Below, in pieces: positions 48,501-54,300 of a stretch of 64,000 nucleotides of DNA. The DNA comes from Streblospio benedicti. Lineage: Eukaryota; Annelida; Polychaeta; Spionida; Spionidae. The stretch is from assembly GCA_019095985.1 (NCBI GenBank), contig CM032666.1, forward strand, positions 3,297,896 through 3,361,895, in the 5' to 3' direction. The notes under the pieces were generated by a model. It was not told where the DNA came from and searched no databases. It was given only the letters and a program-made list of their open reading frames with translations. Every line of letters begins with the position of its first letter. The stretch's first letter is position 1. The translations under genes and the position numbers were made by a program.

Positions 48501-50593
48501 AAATTCAATTTGACAGCCAAACTTCAAAAAACAATTATGTAATATTCTTTGATCGGCTAAAGAGTGTAAATTTACAACCAAACAGATTGTAAAGTCCACA
48601 CAGCAATAATGAGATTAAACAACAGAGGGGGAAATATACACGCTTATGCAAGTTATTTTATTTTGGACATTACAGATGATCTCATTTTGATATCTTTTAG
48701 TCTCATTCTGTAGTGTTTGGAGACTTATTAGTGAATAATTTAGAGTAATTAGAAATTTAGAAATTTGAAATTTATTTATTCAAAACGATATCTTTTCCTA
48801 CATTTCGACACTTAAAGTGTCCTCCTCAGGGAAATATCATCATATCACAGTACAAAATAATAAAATATAAATGAAGATTTCGGAATATACGTATTTTGAG
48901 ATATGAGAATGGCCCTTGATTTTTTTTTTATGAGAAATGAGAATGGGGGTCTAGTCAATCTCCTTACAGAATTGAGAGAAATTGTGAATAACTTTATTTT
49001 AATTTATATTATTTCATATTGCTGTGCCTGTGATGTGGCTGCAGCTAAAGGTGGTGCGTGTTTGTGACGGCCGCCTCATGGCGATGTACACCATGTACGA
49101 GCCCATCTTATGTCTCGCCGCGTCTGATTGGTTCATCTCTGTGGGTACCACCGACCGCCGCCTCTTCACGCTTCTGCTCGTCGACCCTGAAGTAAGGCAC
49201 CATTCAGAAAACATGAGAGGGGTGAGGGGTGTGGACCTGAGGACTTTAGGTTGTGCCATTAACTTTTATCACAGTTGGGTTGGGTAGGCTTTGAGTTGCG
49301 GGGGTTTGAGTTGGGTAGGGCCAAAAATTCTTTAATATGTTTTAAGGGGGACCACGAAGTTTTCCATGGATAATTTAGGATTTTAGATTCCATGGATATT
49401 ACAGAGGGCGGCCAACAGATTTTTTTCATTCAAATATGAGAGAGGGAGGTGTATCACTTTTTGTACCAATATGCTAGTGGGTGGCATAAATTTATGCAGT
49501 GCTCGCAAAGCCAGCTGGAATATTGTTGAATATCTATGAATCTTTATTGATTATGACACCAATGCTTGCAGGCATAAGGCCCACTGCGTGAATGTAGTTC
49601 TTTACTCATATGTTTCCTCTAATTGGAACAACAGATAGTAAACAGTTTAAAAGATACGGTATCTTCATCAGTTTAAAAGAGAAGTGTTCCACACTGTGTA
49701 CTAAGTACTTCATTGTTAATAATTCACTTCTTTATGTGATGTTCTTGCATGTGATTGTTTTTTGTTTTTTGTGTTTTTTTTTAACTTTTGGTAATTACTA
49801 ATTAAGTTTCCTATTGATAAATCATCAAAGAAGCACATTTTAATTGTGACCACAGAAAGAGGCCCACAAGAAGCGCATCATCTTTGTTCGTGGCCAGCAG
49901 ACGTCACTTTCTCATGAGGATGCAAAGGCACTTCATAAAATGACCTACACCTTCAGCAATCCAGGCGACGGAGTTGTAATTAGCAAGGATGAGAAGGTGA
50001 TATTTTAATCAACTTTGCATATAATATTAAAGCTAAGAAAGTGGTTGTATAATAGCTACTTTGCATCCTTGTGAATAATTCTTGTGAATAAATTGTCATT
50101 GAAAAAGATTTTTATGGCGATTCACAAACCACTCAATTTCCTACCACAATGTCTTTTTGTCTATCAGTTTATTCCAAAATGGTAGCAGGTATGTATTATA
50201 ATTATGTTGATTCCTGTTAATCACATTGAATTTAATTGTGGAATTTCTTTTCACATTTTTGTGTCTATTCTATGTTGATATGCTCATTGAAAGCTAAGAT
50301 ACCCTTATAATGATTGTCCCATCTTTAACTTTCATTCAAAGGTTCAAGTGATCAAAATGACCCGTGATAGAGAAAAAAATCGACGACAGCGGCTAGCAAG
50401 GAAAGCAACCAGCATGAGAACTGTTCATAATGCACTCAGCATGTCTAGATCGTCACCAATCGAAGAAAATCCGGAAGATCGTCAGCGTCGACTTGCACGA
50501 AGAGCAACCAGCTTGATCATGGCTAATAACACCACGAGGACACGATCAAGAGAAGATCATCAAACAGCCTCAGTTGCTTGTACCATTCAATGA
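5549..50593 (+). CDS. NWD1: NACHT and WD-repeat STAND protein, NWD1/NWD2 family (29 exons placed)
   Basis: Exons placed by homology, GT-AG sites and phase: 5549-5759, 15821-15937, 16322-16461, 17319-17502, 19156-19227, 19764-19862, 20858-20984, 21099-21249, 24209-24389, 24746-24925, 26257-26370, 27457-27530, 31723-31887, 34377-34560, 35262-35501, 35628-35776, 36651-36780, 37331-37460, 38858-38961, 39257-39761, 40848-40967, 45532-45708, 46206-46368, 46702-46885, 47578-47677, 47784-48304, 49045-49191, 49856-49996, 50342-50593. About 1,687 codons are visible, against about 1,560-1,740 residues for vertebrate NWD1/NWD2. Domain order is TIR/DUF4062-like N-terminus, NACHT ATPase, winged-helix and helical linker, beta-propeller region, basic tail. 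Family knowledge: cytosolic signal-transduction ATPases that oligomerise on nucleotide exchange. Phases agree across every junction except exon 1 to exon 15821, so an exon is missing there, and homology predicts more missing sequence between 17502 and 19156. The linker matches NWD1 best, but one-to-one orthology is not proven because these genes expand in invertebrates. Introns make up about 89 percent of the span and are packed with mobile elements. Confidence 0.88.
7390..7810. repeat. Unclassified repeat 3' part with palindromic GGCAAAGTGCC motif and GATACATA microsatellite
   Basis: TTGGCAAAGTGCC(A/C)AAA occurs three times (about 7398, 7548, 7680). The stretch ends in tandem GATACATA (7777-7806). 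It resembles the 3' end of an unnamed retroelement. No frame. Confidence 0.45.
8294..10747 (+). CDS. Tyrosine phosphatase 3 family enzyme (Y_phosphatase3-like), nested gene
   Basis: There are four exons: 8294-8804, 9364-9512, 9908-10050 and 10645-10747 (stop TGA). They give 301 residues, with phases 1, 0 and 2 joining correctly. The N-terminus reads LYRSARPNDLTADDV then IIDLR, the 'yRSa.p..lt..d...L..lgi...iDLR' signature of this family. The catalytic P-loop in exon 2 reads CLIGRDRTG, a C-x5-R loop with the family's DRTG ending. The residue before the catalytic Cys is Cys instead of the usual His. The rest of the fold (helices after the loop, C-terminal tail DAFLDAIG) is present. In-phase splicing, a full P-loop and no internal stop argue for a working gene. 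It lies entirely inside the first large intron of the NWD1-like gene on the same strand, so it needs its own promoter. The substrate (phosphotyrosine or phosphoinositide) is unknown. The ATG at 8294 is the first in frame. Confidence 0.85.
9031..9169. mobile_element. MITE with CATAGGCAGATCCAG ends
   Basis: The 15-base inverted ends CATAGGCAGATCCAG and CTGGATCTGCCTATG enclose C/G-homopolymer-rich sequence (139 bases). A TAGTCA repeat on both sides (9025-9030, 9170-9175) looks like the target duplication. It lies in intron 1 of the phosphatase gene. Confidence 0.65.
9519..9561. repeat. (TC)n(TA)n microsatellite
   Basis: A run of TC units changes into TA units, starting 7 bases after the donor of phosphatase exon 2. 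Confidence 0.9.
10866..11541 (+). mobile_element. pogo/Tigger-type DNA transposon 3' remnant with transposase tail
   Basis: The acidic C-terminal tail (DNSDIDWDKSAAEIL ... EEDxxDED-like) and final QTEISEFFKKR (11182-11219, stop at 11220) fit pogo/Tigger transposases. One premature stop splits the tail at 11129. The element ends with the inverted terminus AGTGACCTCT-type sequence read on the - strand from 11541 (CAGTCAAACCTG ...), followed by TA, as expected for Tc1/mariner/pogo TA insertion. The catalytic DDE part is absent. It lies just downstream of the phosphatase stop codon. Confidence 0.6.
10869..10874 (+). promoter_or_regulatory. Polyadenylation signal AATAAA of the phosphatase gene
   Basis: An AATAAA hexamer sits about 120 bases past the phosphatase stop. 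It also borders a pogo-like transposon remnant, so the signal may be element-derived. Confidence 0.4.
12319..12405 (+). CDS. Possible orphan first coding exon
   Basis: An ATG opens 29 clean codons (MATAEEARTIS ... RFYPKPK) ending at a consensus donor GTGAGG. Base use is more exon-like than its surroundings. I do not recognise the protein and found no in-phase downstream exon. It could be a decoy, a fragment of another gene, or an alternative start inside the NWD1-like intron. Confidence 0.25.
12673..12752. repeat. Minisatellite TAGTGGAACATGGAACAT, array 1
   Basis: Three imperfect units of about 30 bases, each with AGTGGAACATGG. A second array lies at 14331-14432. Confidence 0.7.
14331..14432. 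repeat. Minisatellite TAGTGGAACATGGAACAT, array 2
   Basis: Four imperfect units in the same orientation as array 1, 1.6 kb downstream. Confidence 0.7.
14846..15766 (-). mobile_element. Penelope-like element fragment with GIY-YIG endonuclease, inverted-repeat flanks
   Basis: The frame at 14952-15602 (-) encodes VVYKIPCGSCKKYYIGETGR then a GIY-YIG nuclease helix (IRIKKHQKDV) and DHVNKENHKIDW, the Penelope-like EN domain. Arms 14846-14963 and 15649-15766 are near-identical inverted repeats of about 118 bases. A 54-base tandem duplication inside the frame repeats ILNKHKVATAVKPIQKIR. The reverse transcriptase is absent. The element lies immediately upstream of NWD1-like exon 15821. Confidence 0.78.
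15821..17502 (+). CDS. NWD1: NWD1-like exons: rest of TIR/DUF4062-like domain
   Basis: There are three exons: 15821-15937, 16322-16461 and 17319-17502. The first reads VVDMRWGVRND then DHSTSALCMKEIDACQ, the conserved 'DxRWG ... DH ... C..EI..C' signature. The second begins TLLGDRYGFRPLP, matching the 'LLGxxYGxRPLP' block of NWD1 and NPHP3-type proteins. The third carries WYVEDTNAVPPEYVL, matching the NWD1 'DENxxPPxYVLQ' block, then a Lys-rich stretch. Phases join correctly (0, 2, 0). The residues that normally precede VVDMRWG (ERxxLxxxxYPxLxxxC) are not in the window where I could find them. Confidence 0.85.
16543..17110 (+). mobile_element. Penelope-like element fragment, second GIY-YIG copy
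   Basis: Inverted arms 16543-16581 and 17072-17110 match at 38 of 39 positions. Between them the + strand encodes EIIYKVKCPQCQ and KYFGETRRTVKTRAKEHLN, a decayed GIY-YIG domain. A CTGATGA ... GAAAC pair at 17023-17041 resembles a hammerhead core, but without a clear stem. It lies in the intron between exons 16322-16461 and 17319-17502. Confidence 0.72.
18102..18201. other. Assembly gap (100 N)
   Basis: A run of 100 N, the usual placeholder for unknown length. Homopolymer-rich sequence flanks it on the left. It lies where NWD1 homologues have further coding sequence. Confidence 0.98.
18202..18655 (+). mobile_element. L1/Tx1-like LINE, 3' end fragment
   Basis: The + strand (18254-18652) encodes CDLCNEIESLKHMLYDCPHI, the CCHC-like zinc knuckle at the C-terminus of L1/Tx1-type ORF2, followed by a Lys-rich tail and a stop. 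The left side is cut by the assembly gap at 18102-18201. Confidence 0.65.
19156..21249 (+). CDS. NWD1: NWD1-like exons: NACHT nucleotide-binding core
   Basis: Four exons. Exon 19156-19227 ends in FCGREDIL, the conserved block before NACHT. Exon 19764-19862 carries the Walker A GDSGSGKTS. Exon 20858-20984 carries RFLGTTPDSSNVSRLL, the sensor/LGT block of NWD proteins. Exon 21099-21249 carries the Walker B strand VVILLDSLDQL. All key NACHT residues that I can check are present, so the ATPase looks functional. Frames join in phase throughout. Confidence 0.9.
19474..19658. mobile_element. MITE, 25-bp inverted ends
   Basis: TCCTTTATGGTAAATTAAAT (19474-) is mirrored at 19634-19658 with two changes. 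The 185-base element has no coding part and lies between exons 19156-19227 and 19764-19862. Confidence 0.55.
20191..20620 (+). mobile_element. LINE fragment, end of apurinic-type endonuclease domain
   Basis: The + strand reads NVEAYNTFSTMGSDHWVVCA, the final SDH motif of the EEP endonuclease of RTE/craniofacial-development-protein-2-like LINE ORFs, then NKYHILTGVSNEAKYETFV in another frame. It is short and old, and lies in the intron after the Walker A exon. A GAGT microsatellite follows at 20636-20663. Confidence 0.55.
22060..24040 (-). mobile_element. L1/Tx1-like LINE, 5'-truncated copy
   Basis: Read on the - strand from 24040 down: LQYADDTSL (RT motif C), DINWPQNPIRYLGIYIG, then DNRGLAMIDLQSHFVALKA (23152-23430), then CLYCGEYQDISHLLFHCKEI (22325-22957). 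The order matches the RT palm, thumb and zinc knuckle of L1/Tx1-type ORF2. Frame changes and stops separate the pieces. The copy fills the intron between the Walker B exon and exon 24209. Confidence 0.75.
24209..26370 (+). CDS. NWD1: NWD1-like exons: end of NACHT and winged-helix region
   Basis: There are three exons: 24209-24389, 24746-24925 and 26257-26370. The first begins SLTWLPTSLSPNVKVIVTLL, matching the 'WLP..LP..V.....' block after Walker B. The second has HPLYLRLILDKILHWRS, the NWD 'lplylrl...ELR.W' block. The third begins LERTHGTLLVARAFGY and ends LEDMLSLDDQ, close to the NWD1 winged-helix block. Phases are 0 at each junction after the first. Confidence 0.88.
25238..25268 (-). ncRNA. 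Hammerhead ribozyme-like motif, left arm of the same fragment
   Basis: On the - strand TTGATGA (25268-25262) is followed by a perfect 5-bp stem II (GGACA/TGTCC with an 8-base loop) and AAAAC. The stem is intact but both core blocks carry one change (CTGATGA and GAAAC expected). It is the mirror of the copy at 26067. Confidence 0.5.
26067..26101 (+). ncRNA. Hammerhead ribozyme-like motif, right arm of the Penelope RT fragment
   Basis: The core reads CTGATGA (26067-26073), then an imperfect stem II of about 5 bp (26075-26092), GAAAC (26093-26097) and TGTC (26098-26101). This is the order of the hammerhead core. Penelope-like elements are known to carry such motifs. The stem has decayed by one pair, so self-cleavage is uncertain. 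Confidence 0.6.
26592..27215 (+). repeat. Dispersed C-rich repeat with ACCCGGC head, copy 1
   Basis: The sequence starts CTAGCTGTTTACCCGGCGTT followed by GCTCGGGTTGAAAC, then pyrimidine-rich stretches with the internal recurrence GTTGAAACxxATGAGATC at about 27000. The CTAGCTG/ACCCGGC head is a common start of short repeats in invertebrate genomes. No coding potential that I believe. Copies lie at 32687 and, inverted, at 62265. Confidence 0.55.
27457..34560 (+). CDS. NWD1: NWD1-like exons: helical linker
   Basis: There are three exons: 27457-27530, 31723-31887 and 34377-34560. They encode VLDDVFEYH ... LPSILWARIR, then AWYHRQFIQT, then MQHVAWDYFTGKWSGGRLKP, matching the NWD 'W.HRQ' and 'LADYF.G.W..G..K' blocks. 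For the middle exon I chose donor GTATGT at 31888, because it leaves phase 2 and joins the next exon in frame. Other GT sites in that exon do not. The long introns hold a hAT element (28116-31563) and an L1/Tx1-like LINE with a nested repeat (32215-34316). Confidence 0.82.
28116..31563 (+). mobile_element. hAT-type DNA transposon carrying a captured host gene segment
   Basis: The ends share the inverted 12-mer CAGGGTTGCCAC, typical of hAT elements. Sub-terminal motifs (ATCAGGGAAAAA-like) repeat many times at both ends in the same orientation. On the + strand lie transposase remains: a BED/C2H2-type finger (about 28600-28790; frame shifted midway), the block ILWAMKTVLSHFSSSS (to about 29087), a C-terminal half (29918-30456) and the hAT dimerisation block GFSVNKDVLEVNMGEDTVRNY (about 30540-30600). 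A Lys-rich tail follows, stopping at 31000. Several stops and shifts make the transposase dead. The central catalytic part is replaced by an inverted PDZ coding segment. I see no convincing 8-bp target duplication. The element lies in the NWD1-like intron between exons 27457-27530 and 31723-31887. Confidence 0.8.
29075..29917 (-). pseudogene. NHERF-like PDZ coding segment captured inside a hAT element
   Basis: This is an open frame of 280 codons without introns. Residues 3-45 read KYIGKVDEGSPAEAPGL, KIIAVNDIDV and SHQQVVKEIK, then LLVADKE, matching the second half of a NHERF-family PDZ domain (usual form: GQ[FY]I..V..GSPAE..GL, I.VNG..V, HQQVV..I, LLV.D.E). The carboxylate-binding GYGF loop is missing because the segment begins inside the domain. 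An acidic, Pro/Glu-rich tail of about 190 residues follows. No FSNL-type ezrin-binding end is visible. The segment lies antisense to the flanking transposase, and the last codons run into transposase sequence at about 29090. A lack of introns implies a cDNA-derived or single-exon origin (inference). The frame is intact, so capture may be recent or the frame may be retained. No expression evidence is visible. Confidence 0.75.
32082..32214. repeat. Two-copy repeat with nested hairpin, copy 2
   Basis: Over 90 percent like the copy at 4235-4366 by eye, with the same nested hairpin. It adjoins the 3' side of the LINE at 32215-34316. Confidence 0.6.
32215..34316 (-). mobile_element. L1/Tx1-like LINE copy with a nested repeat
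   Basis: The - strand gives FLWGEVERIKHKSIM, GRLGMIDIKTYLMAAKAAWV (34077-34316), PEFYQQVIMSFNRA and GLECIGNLKLRNGKIDIYI (33721-34080). Beyond the nested repeat it gives KLAETNFKILHNILPCGENL and CSFCCEKETITHMVYKC (32225-32400). A C-rich repeat (about 32687-33640) splits it. The start lies 60 bases upstream of NWD1-like exon 34377. Confidence 0.7.
32687..33640 (+). repeat. Dispersed C-rich repeat with ACCCGGC head, copy 2 (nested in LINE)
   Basis: It has the same head and internal order as copy 1, with the GTTGAAA ... ATGAGATC unit recurring near 33090 and 33385. It interrupts the - strand L1/Tx1-like LINE, so it inserted later. Confidence 0.55.
35262..37460 (+). CDS. NWD1: NWD1-like exons: post-linker helical region
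   Basis: There are four exons: 35262-35501, 35628-35776, 36651-36780 and 37331-37460. The first contains RKISQLSYIGLALTKH, matching the NWD 'RKLSELPYHLL..G' block. The second has a long hydrophobic helix (MALMYEIMTMGLSILLAF). Acceptors and donors are consensus and in phase. The donor of 36651-36780 (GTACAC) sits at the start of a 30-bp minisatellite that repeats the donor downstream. Confidence 0.82.
36775..36930 (+). repeat. 30-bp minisatellite spanning an NWD1-like exon donor
   Basis: Units of the form GCTCAG|GTACATCAGTACTC... begin in the last codons of exon 36651-36780 and continue into the intron. Potential donors GCTCAG|GTACA follow at 36831, 36861 and 36891, 51, 81 and 111 bases past the first. 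The frame stays open to 36942. Confidence 0.8.
37626..37649 (-). ncRNA. Hammerhead ribozyme-like motif, left end of the third GIY-YIG copy
   Basis: On the - strand CTGATGA (37649-37643) is followed by a perfect 6-bp stem II (AGTCTT/AAGACT, loop CAGA). The GAAA block is not conserved after it, so it is probably inactive. Confidence 0.45.
38435..38465 (+). ncRNA. Hammerhead ribozyme-like motif, right end of the third GIY-YIG copy
   Basis: CTGACGA (38435-38441) fits CUGANGA. Stem II pairs 43-48 with 53-58 (5 of 6 pairs), and GAAA follows at 38459-38462. It is the partner of the - strand motif at 37626. Confidence 0.5.
38858..48304 (+). CDS. NWD1: NWD1-like exons: beta-propeller (degenerate WD) region
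   Basis: There are eight exons: 38858-38961, 39257-39761, 40848-40967, 45532-45708, 46206-46368, 46702-46885, 47578-47677 and 47784-48304. The translation shows repeated four-strand blade patterns with weak Trp-Asp ends, for example LFLTASEDGSVKMWWLERG at 46206-46368 and TASLWCLVDGRIKLEF at 46702-46885. The exon at 39257 is long (505 bases) and has VYLVDIERGD. Canonical WD40 GH and WD pairs are mostly lost, as in other NWD propellers. All junction phases agree. The partner recognised by the propeller cannot be inferred. Confidence 0.83.
41455..42232 (+). mobile_element. L1/Tx1-like LINE fragment, split by the CR1/L2-like LINE
   Basis: The + strand encodes WPKGPIRYLGIYVQND (about 41510-41560), NGGFNMIDI (41800-41825) and YMLNSCLKLYKEIGF (42150-42200), the same blocks as in the - strand copy at 22060-24040. 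The sequence stops where the next LINE begins, consistent with that LINE landing in it. Confidence 0.6.
42400..45330 (+). mobile_element. CR1/L2-like LINE, nearly full ORF2, inactive
   Basis: ORF2 begins within an EEP endonuclease (CDIIFLQETWLS, GDFNSDIRD, SDHYPVIGTF) and continues to RT: KGGKASGRDGLQSEHFKFG, NYRPIAVTSILSKIFE, DASKAFDRLNF, NGTRQGGVISPHFFNVY and MYADDTVLIAPS. A TAG at 43581-43583 interrupts one frame. Frame changes lie near 44300 and 44395, so it is dead. The endonuclease N-terminus (first motif) is missing or rearranged. A 3' UTR ends in ATTCTT-type repeats at about 45330. It lies in the intron between exons 40848-40967 and 45532-45708. Confidence 0.82.
47048..47335. mobile_element. 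MITE with internal perfect 15-bp palindrome
   Basis: The ends share GTATACGACCATCCAAG in inverted orientation. Inside, CTCACGGCTATATAC and its exact complement flank a 3-base loop (47265-47297). It lies in the intron after exon 46702-46885. Confidence 0.6.
48801..48829 (-). ncRNA. Hammerhead ribozyme-like motif, intact core
   Basis: On the - strand CTGAGGA (48829-48823) is followed by stem II GACAC/GTGTC with a short loop, then GAAA (48806-48803) and TGTAGG. Core and stem are both intact. The surrounding sequence (48760-48850) is a Penelope-type terminal fragment with no coding part left. It lies in the intron after exon 47784-48304. Confidence 0.6.
49045..50593 (+). CDS. NWD1: NWD1-like C-terminal exons and basic tail
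   Basis: There are three exons: 49045-49191, 49856-49996 and 50342-50593 (stop TGA at 50591). The first gives a last propeller blade ending SVGTTDRRLFTLLLVD. The last encodes an 83-residue Arg/Ser-rich tail with two similar modules, each containing a RQRLARKATS-like sequence. The duplicated R-[QR]-RLAR-[KR]-ATS motif resembles a basophilic kinase target, which is inference only. I know of no equivalent tail in vertebrate NWD1. Confidence 0.8.
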
Positions 50594-50743
50594 AATTCAA
50601 ATACACATTTATGCAGCATATGAATGTATCAAAAGGATTCGTGTATTGTATTCTTATAGTTCCCTATTTATAGTACTAAATTATTGAAAATATCCAAAAA
50701 AACAAATTTTAATGTTTCTGTCCTTCACTATTATTCCCTATTT

Positions 50744-50749
50744 AATAAA
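50744..50749 (+). promoter_or_regulatory. Polyadenylation signal AATAAA of the NWD1-like gene
   Basis: A canonical hexamer lies 150 bases after the stop codon, the first on this strand. Placement is by motif only. Confidence 0.45.
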
Positions 50750-50931
50750 CAACATGATCAAACTTAATTTGGAACACAGATACTATCTTTTGGAACCATA
50801 AATGGCTAACTATAAGCACAATACAAATCATCATTCATTGACGAAGAGAGGTTTTGAAGAGTGGAATTTTAGATTATTGTGATGTTTTGATGTCTTAACT
50901 GCTGATAAAATGATCCCTGGATATTTTAGCT

Positions 50932-50961
50932 CTGATGAGGAATTTGTTTATTCGAAAGTAC
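50932..50961 (+). ncRNA. Hammerhead ribozyme-like motif, intact core
   Basis: CTGATGA (50932-50938) leads to stem II GAAT/ATTC (50940-50953), GAAA (50954-50957) and GTAC. Core residues are canonical. The segment 50870-51012 is one arm of the repeat family that forms the foldback at 53513-54384. It ends close to the second assembly gap. Confidence 0.55.
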
Positions 50962-51051
50962 ATGCACAATGTACTTAGGAAAAAAGAATTAGAAGTTCAA
51001 ATTCAAATTATCATTTTTGTACTTTTTGTTTTTCTTTCAATGCTATATTTT

Positions 51052-51151
51052 NNNNNNNNNNNNNNNNNNNNNNNNNNNNNNNNNNNNNNNNNNNNNNNNN
51101 NNNNNNNNNNNNNNNNNNNNNNNNNNNNNNNNNNNNNNNNNNNNNNNNNNN
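51052..51151. other. Assembly gap (100 N)
   Basis: A run of 100 N between two repeat fragments of the hammerhead-bearing families, so the gap probably hides repeat sequence. Confidence 0.98.
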
Positions 51152-51192
51152 GTCCTTGAATGAGTTCATCATGTTGGTAATTATGTAAATTT

Positions 51193-51325
51193 ATTATTTT
51201 CATCTTTCACAACACAAATTTGACCTGATATGTGCAGTAGTGTTTTTAAAAATGTCTGTAGAAGCAGATGAAACTGTCAAACGGTTAGAAATTCTTTGTG
51301 TTGTGAAAGATGAGAATAATAAATT
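51193..51325. repeat. Solo Penelope-type terminal repeat with 24-bp hairpin arms
   Basis: The sequence starts TTATTTTCATCTTTCACAAC and ends with its reverse complement (GTTGTGAAAGATGAGAATAA), with GATGAAACTGTC inside. It matches the arms flanking the GIY-YIG fragment at 14846-15766. It lies 40 bases after the assembly gap. Confidence 0.6.
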
Positions 51326-54300
51326 GAAAAAATATGCATTTTAATTGTTATGATTTGATTTAATTAATCCATTCACTTTTATCCATTCACTTCTCTATTT
51401 TGTTTTATTTTATATGGTTTTACAAGTGAATTTTTATCTAAATGCCAAATATAATTCAATCTTTCTCTATTATTTTTAGTATTTTCATGAAATTTTATAA
51501 TTTTGCCAATTTTTGTATTGTCAATGTAGTTGATCATTAAACAATGTACATGATAAAGAGATTATTGAAAATTGTTTATTTCATTATTTTGTATACATAT
51601 AAATCACTCAATATTTGTTGATACAATACCGGTCCAATGGCAAATTTATCCCATATTAAACTCAGGTTTCCATTTCCATAGATATGTGAGCATAAATATG
51701 TTAAAAAAGTTTAGTGAAATCAAACATTTTCTAAACTTATCATGCTGTAGGATGTGTGTCATAGCAACACAAACAATTTAATGTACTTACTTAGAAATCT
51801 GAAGAATCATTTCGAACAGAAATACCTTGTTTTACATTATTGTCCTTAACTGTATTGGCATATTGCTAATGCTAGCATATTGCATTTATAATATCTTTAT
51901 GAAATAATTCCATCTAATGTGTTAACAAAGTATTGTTATAATGGAATGTAAAAATGCAGTAAATTATACACTTACTTACAACATTGACTATTACTTCTAA
52001 AAATACATTTCTATTAGATCTAGCTTACACATATCAAAGAAGAAATTCTGTTTTACAAATATAGTTGTTTCTGAAAGTGAAAAATTATTGTGCTTTACTT
52101 AGATGAACAATTCTCTTTGCAATAAGATTGTCCTTATTGGCTCATAGACCGTACAAAAATAGATTTAGAATTTGCAAAACCTCTTGGGAAGACGGAAATT
52201 TATAAAGTACACATTTTATACACCAAAAATTAATTTACAGTAGTCACAAAAGATCAACACAAAGGCACAAGAAGGCCACACATGACATGATAGTACCAAC
52301 TTTCTTTGTACAATTAGATCTACACACTAAAAGCAGTTTGCTAATATGGGCAGTAAAAAACATTTGTACAAAAAAAGCGAAGATCTATGAAGGTGGTTAT
52401 ATACATTATCAAACAGAGCAAATATTGCAAAAACATTTACAAAATGTTAAGCAAATTTATTAATAAAAATTAATTTTGAAGTATAACCTAAAGCCATAAA
52501 AGTTAGTTCCTTCTACAATGTAGATTTATTAAATAAGAAGGTATAATAAACAGATTAAGATATTAAAACTCATAATAATGCTAATACATTTTTATCAACA
52601 AAATCATTATCTTCATATTTTTAGGTTCACTTTTCACTCTAGCGTACATGTTGGTACTTTTGTACCTCATGTGCCAAAGTAGATATCCTCTCACAATAAC
52701 AAACTTAGCATTATGCTTTTTGCCCGTCTATCATAAAGGACGGGCAGCAGTTCTGGTACCTGAGTAATAGTGTCTACGAGTACACGGAAGTCTGCTAGAT
52801 CTGCGTTACTAGTACATGTGTATCACACAATTATTCTGCCGCTGCAATGTGATTGCCATAGTATAAATTTTGAGATCAAGCCATGATTCTGTCTCAGTTG
52901 CATACAACATACAGTAAGCTCTGTGATAGATATGCATATGATTTTCTCACCAGAACCCGTCTGGTGATCTAACAAACATCTACTTACAATAACATACGTG
53001 TACACCTGTAAGCATAAACAAAGCATCACATTTCAAACCCCCATCAGAGGTTCTATTCAATTGTACTTCTGAAATGTACAATTTAGATAGATGTGAACAG
53101 ATTAAAAACCATCCATGCAATTATTTGACATTAACACAAACAAGTACATTCATGTAAATCAACAATTATCATATAAACATTGGTGCTTGGCTTATATTTT
53201 GGAAACAGTGGAAACAAAGCGACTAAGACGATGGAATGCAGTCACATACTGCTAGACTGTAAATCACATGAAGAGATCAATCACAGGAGAGCTATCAATA
53301 GTGTTAAGGTCACTTGAGAGATATTATACGCAAACAACAAAAAGCTACATTTAAGGAAAGACAATTTCGCTGTTCTAAAGTGAATATTTACAAAAACAAA
53401 GGAAGCCATTATCAATAATGAATAGATGGCATGTTTTTTCAACTAGCAAAAAGATAATAGAAATGTAAGGTGTATTACAAGTAGAGAATTAAAACATTAG
53501 GTCCTCTCATTATTGTTGTGTTTTAACATCGTAACTGCTGATAAAATGTTGGTTGAAAAAGATAATTTGAATTTGACTATCTAAAATTCATTGGCTAAGT
53601 ACTTTTGAAGAAACAAATTCCTCATCTGCGCTAAAATATCCAAAAATATAAAAACATTTTCTGATTTTCTGAAGCAAATTGTCTGTCATATATACAAGTT
53701 AAAAATACATCTTGTTGGTAAGCTAGTATAGAAGTAGGCAATGTGAGAATGATCAAATATTGACATGCTAATTATAAAATGTTGGAAATTTACGGTTAAA
53801 ATACATATCACACAAAGTAACAAAGATGGACGCCAATGTGCGGAAGTATAGGAAAATGTTATGATTTTTACGTTTTTTCTGTTTATTTCGATAATCGTAA
53901 GTATCATAGTTTTGATTGAGCAGTTTCAAGAAACCCTTGATGGACGGAACTTTTTTCGAATTGTTACGAATTATTACGTTATATTACGATTCCTCTAATT
54001 TCGTAACGGTTCTGTATCCTTCTGACGGGATCAGTACTGTATTTGGTACAGCACATTGTAATTAATATAAAGAAACTCAATAATATACATTTTAACAGTA
54101 AGTTTCCAACATTTTACTATTAGCCTGTCAATATTTGATAAATTACATTGCCTACTTCTATACTAGCTTACCAATTAAATGTATTTTTAACTTGTATTTA
54201 TGACAGACAATTTGCTTCATATAATCAGAAATGTTTTATATTTTTGGATATTTTACTTCTGATGAGGAATTTATTTATTCAAAAGTACTTTGCTAATAAA

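Noticed and set aside
51255-51285. Hammerhead-like GAAACTGTC in the solo terminal repeat and in the arms at 14846-15766
   Set aside because: The CUGANGA block is not present and the local hairpin uses those bases, so the motif was not counted.
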